From the NCBI RefSeq assembly GCF_932294415.1, contig NC_065535.1, forward strand, positions 9,027,001-9,091,000: 64,000 bases of DNA, in the 5' to 3' direction. Numbering within the stretch: the first letter of the stretch is position 1; each line of letters opens with the position of its first letter. Shown piece by piece: positions 57,060-64,000 of this stretch. The notes under the pieces were generated by a model. That model had not been told where the DNA came from. It saw only the letters and a list, made by a program, of their open reading frames with translations, and did no database searches. The DNA is from Quercus robur (taxonomy: Eukaryota > Streptophyta > Magnoliopsida > Fagales > Fagaceae). Position numbers and translations under genes: made by a program.

Positions 57060-58634
57060 AGAGCTCTTATCACTCTCTCGTTGAAAGCATGAAACTGAGA
57101 AAGCATAGAAATCTCACAGAGCTCATGGAAATCTCATAGAGCTCGACGATCATAGAGATCTCATAGAGCTCGACGATCATCGATTAGGTATGTAATCGCA
57201 TAGCTCCGATTAGGCACGAGTTGATATCGGTTTTGTGACTCTTCATCGTCGTGTTTCTCAGCTCCGATTAGGTATGAATCACAAACCCTAATTTCTTCTT
57301 TGATTTTTTTGGTTTACCCACACTTTTTCATCAATTTCCCCATTATTTTCGTTTCACATTTCTCAGAAAATTGAGCTCATCATCGATTTCCCTATTTTGA
57401 TTTCTAATTGATCATTCGCTTTAGAATCTCACTGTAACGTAATCGTTTTCCTCAGGTTGTAGCACAGAAAGCGAAGGAAGTTGAAATCACTGTGCAGGAC
57501 TCGCTTCTTCTGGTAATCATCATCAAATTTCCAATTTTTCTGTCTTTCAACTTCATTTTCGGACAATCGCATTTGAATTTCTATAGCAGAAATTTACATC
57601 TGAGCATATTTTCCTTGTTAATGTGATCAGATTCAATTTTCTTTTAGAAAATCCATAGAATTATTTTTCGTTACTTCTGTTTCAAGTACTCCATGTAAAA
57701 TTTGGTTCAAACAAATGGAAATTATTTCTCATTTAATTTTTTGCTAGATCTTATAGATTTAAGATCGAGAAATTTAATGGTTGTGTTATGCTAATTGAAA
57801 TTTGAAACAGACGAGGAATCTGCTCCGAATTGCTATATTCAATATTAGTTACATTAGAGGCCTGTATATCAGAGAAATTTAGTAAGCTTCTTGTATTTTT
57901 CAGTTGTCATATCTATGACCAGCTTTGGGTTGTGGAAATTGAGTGGGAGATTACTGATAGTGGAGGTTAGTGGTAAGGGGATGAAACTAGGGGGTTTATT
58001 TGTTTTGGTTGGGTTCATCCACAACGTGAATTGGGTTTATTTGTCTTTCAAAGTGAATTATTGGTTTGGTTTTATAAAATTTTGAGTGTGATTTGACTGT
58101 AATGGGTTTAGTTCTTTTTAAATTAAATGCATACCTAGTGAGAACCCAATTCTCTGAGCTATTGTTGCAATTAGAGTGATGCTGTCTTCTAAAGTGATGT
58201 GTAAAGATTGTATAAATACTGCTAACTGCTGCCCAAAATGCAACTCACTTATAATAATTTCTTGAACAAAATGGATTTTTTTTAATCTTCATGGGGCATC
58301 CTAGTATCCTACCCTTCTTTCTTTTATTGTTTTTTAGTTTTGTTGATTAAAGGATTAGAGTAGCCTATAGTTTGTTGTTTTTTTATGGGTTCTTAGCACA
58401 CTACCTGTGTACAGTCAGCTCTTCCTCCTGAGCAGCTAGCTTGGTGTGGGTTAGACAGTGTGTTACTTTTAATCTAATACTTGTTTGGAGATTCCATGAA
58501 TCTAGAGCGCTCATGTGCTTTGATAAAGGGGCAAGAGATCAAGATGAGATACAATATAGTATTTTTAATTTCTTATCCTTGATGGTATCTTTACAATTAT
58601 AACTAACTTATGTTGTGTGAATAATATTTTACAG
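57060..58634 (+). other. Gene-like but unidentified CACTA interior
   Basis: CTCATAGAGCTCGACGATCAT is repeated at 57132-57182. AAACCCTAATTTC and T-rich intron-like stretches look like a captured 5' region. One exon-like piece ends at a GTAATC donor near 57512 (KEVEITVQDSLLL). I cannot assign it to a family. Confidence 0.4.
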
Positions 58635-58701
58635 TGTGAGTTCACAAATAGAAACTTCAATTCCTCGGAAACATGGACTTGCTATTGCTGGTTATGAGTT
58701 G
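58635..58701 (+). pseudogene. Captured Pelota exon fragment 1
   Basis: After TTTTACAG the frame reads SSQIETSIPRKHGLAIAGYE, matching the conserved Pelota (Dom34) central-domain start before the GTATGG donor. Pelota rescues stalled ribosomes together with Hbs1. Here only a fragment exists. Confidence 0.85.
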
Positions 58702-58838
58702 GTATGGTTATTAAGTTATAGGAAATTATTATCTCTTATTTCAAGGCCTTTATCTCCACATTTCATTTTAGCAATTTGATTGAGAATCTTTCTGTGGGTG
58801 TTTAATCAATATATGGGTGTTTTATCGATATGTTTTAG

Positions 58839-58907
58839 GCTTTCTTGAAGCATGTTGATTTTGATGTTGTTCGCTGTGCTGTGATTGCTAGTCCTGGTTT
58901 CACAAAG
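58839..58907 (+). pseudogene. Captured Pelota exon fragment 2
   Basis: Between TTTTAG and GTTTGG the 23 codons read [20 protein letters not shown] then FTK, the next conserved Pelota block. The frame is intact. Confidence 0.9.
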
Positions 58908-59015
58908 GTTTGGTGTAGGTCTTATAATCTTTCCTTTTAAGTATAAATGACATATGTTTGGAGTATATAGGTTTACATTTTTTCCCCCTGATTGGTGCCT
59001 CCAAATATGACTCAG

Positions 59016-59123
59016 GATCAATTTCATCATCACTTATTGTTGGAGGTAGAAAGAAGACAGCTGAGACCTATTATCGAGAACAAGTCACGGATAGTTCTTG
59101 TGCGTACAACATCAGGATACAAG
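59016..59123 (+). pseudogene. Captured Pelota exon fragment 3
   Basis: After GACTCAG the frame reads [18 protein letters not shown] and [18 protein letters not shown]. It is in the correct order after fragment 2 and then stops matching, so the C-terminal domain is absent. There is no stop within the three fragments. Confidence 0.9.
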
Positions 59124-60357
59124 TATGGTTGCTATCTTTTTTGCTTCTAGTGCTAAAGTTTTTAGAATAGTAAAGGAGATAGTCTGTGATAGTAACTAAC
59201 AGTGAGATAGAATGGTTCTAAAGATAGTAGGTATGAAGATCAACTCAAGCTAGTCACTGTTTTAGTACTATTGGATAAATTTGGAATGACTTGTTGAGCT
59301 GTTTATGTGGATAGAATAGATAGGTACTAGTTTGCTTTTGCAATCCTTATCTTGAAAAATCTTTGAAAATATCCTTAGTCCCAAATTCATATTCCATCAT
59401 CTAAGATAACAGAATAGTCTCTGATCAAATAACTTGAGCTGACTTATATGTGTGTCGTTTCATTATAATTTGTTTAGAACATTCTTTCAGTTATGAATAC
59501 ACTCATTTCTTGTTTGATTTTTCTTTTAGTTATGGTCCTTATGGACCAGAAGTATGTATTCCTTTTATTTCCATATTACATTACATTATAGGACCATGGC
59601 ATTGGAACTGCACTTAGTTTTGAGATCAAGCTTTTTTCTCTTGGTCTTGGGTGGATGATCAATTTATTTATATTTGTCCTGATGCTTTTATTTGTTCATA
59701 TTAATTCATATGTGTTAGGTATAAGTAATATAATAAGAGCATCCATAATAAAAATTATTTTACTAAGATGAGCAGTTCAATGTCATGAAAATCCAGCAGA
59801 ATAATTGTATTTTTACAGTCTCTATAGTCAACTGAAACTTTTTCCCCTCACTAGTGCAGATGGTTTTAATATGTGTGACTTGTTGTGATTGGTTTACCAT
59901 TTTTGCAAGCTCTGAAACAAAAAAAAAAAAAAAAAAGTCTGGTGCTGATGTATATCTGATTTATTTGTTGAAAGTTCAATGTTGTGATATTCTGTTCCTT
60001 TAGTCTGATCGTGAAATTTCCATTTTTGTTTTTTTTCAGGTGGCTTTGCTGTTAATTTGGGTTGCTAATATAAGGAAACATGTGAATAGTTTAGAATTTG
60101 AGAAGGGACATGTATATAAAGCTGTGCATGTAACCGATTTTTATTTCCTTTCATTACCTTTGGCCTTATATAGGATGTATTAGGATTTGTTCTGTTCACA
60201 TACTACCATGTCAGATTGTGCAAAGAACCTTGTTTTTACAATTTAAAACTCTTGCCCCTGTTGACTATTGAATTAGATCATATAAATATTGATCGGGTTA
60301 ATCTGACTTTTGGTATCATGTAAATTCATACCATTATGAATTTTTGTGTATGTATTA

Positions 60358-60388
<31 letters not shown>

Positions 60389-60412
60389 TTTGGTGCATGA
60401 TTGTGGTTTTTT

Positions 60413-60445
<33 letters not shown>

Positions 60446-60469
60446 ATATTTTTATAAATAAAATAAAAT
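59124..60469 (+). other. CACTA interior without a recognised gene
   Basis: An exon-like piece after TTTTTTTTCAG at 60040 (VALLLIWVANIRKHVNSLEF) is not identified. (TA)n at 60357-60380 and TTTA repeats at 60418-60450. Confidence 0.4.
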
Positions 60470-60585
60470 CTTATTTTGAGAGTCAAGAGACCCCTTAAAT
60501 AACCTTATTTATCAAGGGTTGTAAATATAAATTTTTTAAACCTTGGTAAAAGGTTATTTAAGGGTCTCTTGACCCTCAAAATAAG
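60470..60585. repeat. Near-perfect ~38-bp inverted repeat near the CACTA right end
   Basis: Arms 60470-60507 and about 60548-60585 pair over CTTATTTTGAGNGTCAAGAG and the following ACCC(C)TTAAATAACCTT, with a loop of about 40 bp. The sequence TCAAGGGTT/ACCCTTGA recurs around it. It may be the subterminal repeat region. Confidence 0.85.
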
Positions 60586-60775
60586 ATTAGAGCACTTGTT
60601 TTAAGGGCCACAAAGGCCGTTAAAATTTCCTTTTCGATGGTATATGTTTCGAAGGTTATCAAGGATCAATTGAACTCTTAAAATAAATTTTTCCTAGGTT
60701 TTTTAATACTTTTTTTTAAGGATTTTGACCCTTGAAAAAAGTCAAATTTGTTGAAGTGCATGTATCTTTTGATTT

Positions 60776-60785
60776 CCTATTTATA
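60776..60785 (-). promoter_or_regulatory. Duplicated PMEI TATA box facing into the CACTA
   Basis: TATAAATAGG on the minus strand, in the same context as 52648-52657. Transcription from it would enter the CACTA right end. Confidence 0.6.
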
Positions 60786-61257
60786 CTATCTTAAGTTGGC
60801 ATGAGACAGCTATTTTTCACTAAATTTTTTTGAAATACAACTTTATTTCATGCCAATTCATTTTCCAATATTTGATTAGCAATCATAAAATGAGTTGCAA
60901 AATTATCGTTTGATTTCTTTTATTTAGCTTGGCGGAGGTTGAATTACTTTTCAAAAGAAAACAACCCTATCCATATTTGAATTACTTTTTTTAGTTTGAC
61001 GAGACATAGAGGTTTTTTTTTTTTTTTTTTTAAATTTATTTTTATCTAGTTGTTTTCTAAAATTACAAAACAACTCTATCTCAAGTCAAGAGAAATAAGA
61101 GAAGTGAAAACTATAAATAGACCAGTACTTTACGGGCATTTAATTAGTAAATACTAGTGAATACACATCAATATCCTATGTCCATAAAATACACAAAAAT
61201 GTGTGAGGGAAAATAAATTTGATGAGTGGCTATCTATATAATAATTAGAAAGGATGG

Positions 61258-61840
61258 TGATGAGGATAAAATGTGGACAGAAGCGATGGTAGAAATTTTG
61301 GACATGGGTGACGGATGGTTTTTGCCGTCGGCATTCTTGAATGGCTGACGGTGAAATAGGGTGAAGAAGCTCCACATGTAGAGTAACGTGACGCTGGACG
61401 TCCTGAAGCTGAGGGTGCCTAGTCTGACGGAACAACAAATACTGACGGTGTCAGCCATGAGATGCGTGATCGCCACGTTTGCGTGTGTAAGTAAACAACT
61501 TGCTCCCCACGCCTCACGAAATCTAAGGATTCCTATATGGAAAGAATCCTGCAAAATACGCCCAAGAGGACTCCTATAAGGAAAAGACTTTTACTCCAAG
61601 GAAAAGGGGGAGAACCTTACTACTATAAAAACCATACTCCCTCACAAACCAAGGTACGCATAATTTACCCTCTCTAGCACTCTAGAGCAGTGAGAATAGT
61701 TCTAACTTAACCTTCGGAGGGTATTTGGCCGGTACCACACCGGTACTCTCCGCTAGGTTCTTCCTTTTCGTTGTGCAGGTACCATTGGCGGCGTACGAGG
61801 AACGTGTGACTCACTGGTGGTATTATTTTCGGCATCATCA
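61258..61840 (+). mobile_element. Solo LTR (583 bp), GATGG target duplication
   Basis: It starts TGATGAGGATAAAATG and ends CGGCATCATCA; GATGG flanks both sides (61253-61257 and 61841-61845). The left copy of the duplication has no insertion at the matching point (GAAAGGATAGATTTC near 53128). Same family as 22783-23397, opposite orientation. The ORFs in it are not genes. Confidence 0.9.
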
Positions 61841-62529
61841 GATGGATTTCTAATTTTCTATCTTTAATCACAAACTCACGATGTAGAAGTAAAACAATAA
61901 GCCATAAGCCACCATTGGGTGCCCCAAAGACTTGGAAAGATGCTTAGCCAATAAAAAGAAAAGAAAAAAGAAAGTCATTAGTTAAATAAACAATTCTTTT
62001 TGAATAACACATCCACAGGAGGTGCTAGCAATGCTCATTGGGCTTTCTAAATAACTCATCATATTAATTGCTTATTTACGTGTTTATTTTAAATTCTTAA
62101 TCAAACATGCAAAATGCTATGTGCTTGGTTTAAACAAAATTGATAGATAATAAAATTGTGCCTCATATCCAAATCTGAGCAACAAAGGATGGGTCTCAAA
62201 TCATTAATCATAAATTTAGTTTAAGTCTTATGACAATGGTAGTAAAACACAATAAACCATAAAGCTGTCACTCCCAATAATCTATTTTCTCATACAGTCC
62301 CACACAGAAAAAAGGTGAGGTAGACACTAGTGATAGAAAAAATATCAATATCCTGCTGGTGGTGGTGGTGATTGTAAAAAACAAAAACAAAATATGCACA
62401 GACCATGCCTTTGAAAGTGTAATAATAACTTGAGCAACTCATGGTAAAGCAACTTATATATGTCAATTAGAGACGGTAATTGTCCCATTAACTGGTTTAG
62501 TGGTGGCGGCGATGATTGCTGCAAACCTC

Positions 62530-62835
62530 CTAGAAAACCATGCCATATCGGATTGGGGAATGCCCTTGAGATTGATCTATATCCAAGTCGTGGTGTCCTA
62601 GTATAGAAACTTGAACTACTACGGGGAGCAACAGGACCAACTTTGCTGTTAGATCCACCCCGACATTGTTTGTTGCCATGTATTGTAGTGAGAGTGGTAC
62701 TGCTCCCTTTGGATACATACTCATCATCATCATCACATGCAAATTAGACTTTGTTCTTGATGTTAGAAGTAGGTTTCTCTTCCGAGGAGGACTTATCGAA
62801 AAATAAAAGCTTTGTTGGTTTGTCCATCTTTTCAA
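62530..62835 (-). pseudogene. Unidentified gene fragment, right copy
   Basis: The counterpart of 56356-56613, with the CDDDDEYVSKGSSTTLTTIH frame extending further (APRSSSSFYTRTPRLGYRS and GFLGGLQQSSPPPLN). I do not recognise the family. A TAG lies just upstream in the frame (KNKV then stop). Confidence 0.35.
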
Positions 62836-63132
62836 ACATTTGCTTGAATATTGTAGGGACTATGTCATCCGTGTATAATAGTGATGGTCTCTGTTTTTTT
62901 TAATCAATTCGTTAAAAAAAAACATATAATCTATCCATGGTGGGTCCAAAATTTTTTCTCAAGGTAGTTATTAAGAAGCTTAAATTAAATAAGATTAAAT
63001 AAAATCTTGAACTTTATTGACATCGCAAGTGTGCATTTGAATAAAGACAAAGTTTGGTTACAAACGTAGTTATAGCTAATTAAGGCTACAACTTCAATCA
63101 ATATATTTGGTATTTATGAACGTATGACCTAA

Positions 63133-63428
63133 GAGCACTTGCATCAACCCATGTAAAATGGGTTAATGCAAAATTTTGGCTAACAAATCCAAAAAATAAC
63201 CCCAAATCATCTAAAATTTTGTATTTCCTTCCACAATTACGGTATCAGTGTAAATTTATACTTGTACCATTCATGTGTAAATGAATTATTTTATTCATTT
63301 CTTAGTTTTTACTTTTTTTGATTAGTTTGCTAGTGATGTGAATGTTTTGAAAAATTTGTTAGTTAAATAAAAAAATAATTAGGTTTATATACTTAAAAAA
63401 AAATTTACATTAGTTGATATGAATGTTC
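63133..63428. mobile_element. MITE, 296 bp, TAA target duplication
   Basis: The left end GAGCACTTGCATCAACCCAT and the inverted right end GAACATTCATATCAACTAAT form terminal repeats. TAA flanks both sides (63130-63132 and 63429-63431). PIF/Harbinger-type, non-coding. Confidence 0.8.
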
Positions 63429-63431
63429 TAA

Positions 63432-63747
63432 CCAACATAAAATTAAAGAGTCCAATTTAAAGGGAAAAAAAATGATATGTCCACAATATTTTTATAACAA
63501 AATTATAAGTGGCAAGTTATAATTAGTTGGCAAAAATAACTTGCAACATAAAATCAGTTGTAAAATTGTTATAAAAATGTTCAAAACATGATATTACTTA
63601 AATAAATAAATAAATAAAGGTACACACGGTGCTTCACCAATTCACCTTACTTCACCTGACAATGAAGAGACCACTCTCTTTTGTAATGAATTTTAAATAC
63701 AAGTTTCCTGTAGCTACCTTTACTACTTTCGCACAATGAAGACACTA
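63432..63747. other. AT-rich DNA, no gene seen
   Basis: AAAT tetranucleotide repeats at 63598-63617. Nothing else recognised. Confidence 0.5.
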
Positions 63748-64000
63748 GAGCAATTGCATCAGTTGATGCAAATTCTCCTTCTATTTTGCACAAAAAATCT
63801 ACTTTTTCTATTTTACACACCTATTTTTACAAAACACCTATATCAGTTTATTTATTCTACACATTTATTCAATAAAATATTCATTCTTTTACAATTTTTT
63901 ATTATTTTCTCTCCCTCACCGCTTCTCTCTCATAGACCCAATCCGAAACCCATCTGCCTCACCGCCTCTCTCTCACTTTCTCATCAGCCAAACAATAAGT
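63748..64000. mobile_element. Left edge of another MITE of the GAGCA-type, running out of the window
   Basis: AGAGCAATTGCATCAGTTGA at 63748 resembles the start of the 63133 element (GAGCACTTGCATCAACC). The other end is not in view. A CTCTCTC-rich stretch follows near 63910-63980. Confidence 0.45.

Larger units (their letters stand above)
56735..60758 (+). mobile_element. CACTA element carrying host gene fragments (Pack-CACTA), 4.0 kb
   Basis: The left end CACTACAACAAACTT and the inverted right end CACTTCAACAAATTT form the terminal repeats (about 12 of 15). No transposase was found. The interior holds exon-like pieces of Pelota (58635-59123) and other exon-like stretches. No ordinary 3-bp TSD is seen: the left flank is TAT and the right flank CAT. 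Instead the flanks are two copies of a >1.3-kb direct duplication. Confidence 0.85.
60759..62863 (+). repeat. Right copy of the direct duplication flanking the CACTA
   Basis: It starts CATGTATCTTTTGATTTCC immediately after the CACTA end and runs to TTGTAGGGACTAT, continuing into unique sequence GTCATCC. A solo LTR (61258-61840) interrupts it. It retains the PMEI promoter segment but not the PMEI coding region. Confidence 0.9.

Overview
The window is nuclear DNA of a flowering plant. GT-AG introns are long and TE-filled, the host genes belong to plant families (a plant-type MBL-fold hydrolase, a plant DUF266/Core-2/I-branching transferase, a pectin methylesterase/invertase inhibitor), and the repeats are plant Ty3 (Tat-like), L1, RTE, hAT, CACTA, Helitron and PIF/Harbinger-type elements. 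A woody eudicot is likely from the style of the repeats, but I cannot name the species. Most of the 64 kb is mobile DNA in nested layers, and many element ends could be placed to the base because target-site duplications (TSDs) or empty sites are visible.

Layout. (1) 727-37145, + strand: nine exons of a metallo-beta-lactamase-fold hydrolase (LACTB2-like), spread over 36 kb by intron insertions. At least three frameshifts, two broken splice sites and a damaged HxHxDH motif make it a probable pseudogene. Its introns hold small MITEs, an RTE-type LINE remnant cut by a MITE, a TRIM and a 5.6-kb L1 LINE (6.8-13.5 kb), a SINE, an old LTR, a 3.8-kb coding-free LTR element with 78-bp tandem repeats (15.1-18.9 kb), a solo LTR, and a 9.7-kb Tat-like Ty3 element on the minus strand (26.4-36.1 kb) that carries an extra spliced antisense gene. 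(2) About 38130-48369, + strand: a Core-2/I-branching glycosyltransferase pseudogene. One exon is split by a small hAT element (8-bp TSD), and that hAT is split by an 8.4-kb LTR element (5-bp TSD) that has a gag and a second ORF but no pol. (3) 48.4-52.0 kb: AT-rich intergenic DNA with a fold-back MITE. (4) 52044-52580, minus strand: an intact PMEI-type gene, the only undamaged host gene. (5) 52.6-62.9 kb: a direct duplication whose two copies abut the two ends of a 4-kb CACTA element exactly. The CACTA holds three exon fragments of the translation-rescue factor Pelota. The left copy carries a 2.8-kb Helitron (with a solo LTR inside) and the right copy keeps its empty site; the right copy carries another solo LTR. 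(6) 62.9-64.0 kb: AT-rich DNA with one MITE and the edge of another.

The genes do not form a pathway. The window is mainly a readable record of the order of insertions, of gene capture, and of the decay of two host genes on the same strand. All percentages and counts were made by eye.
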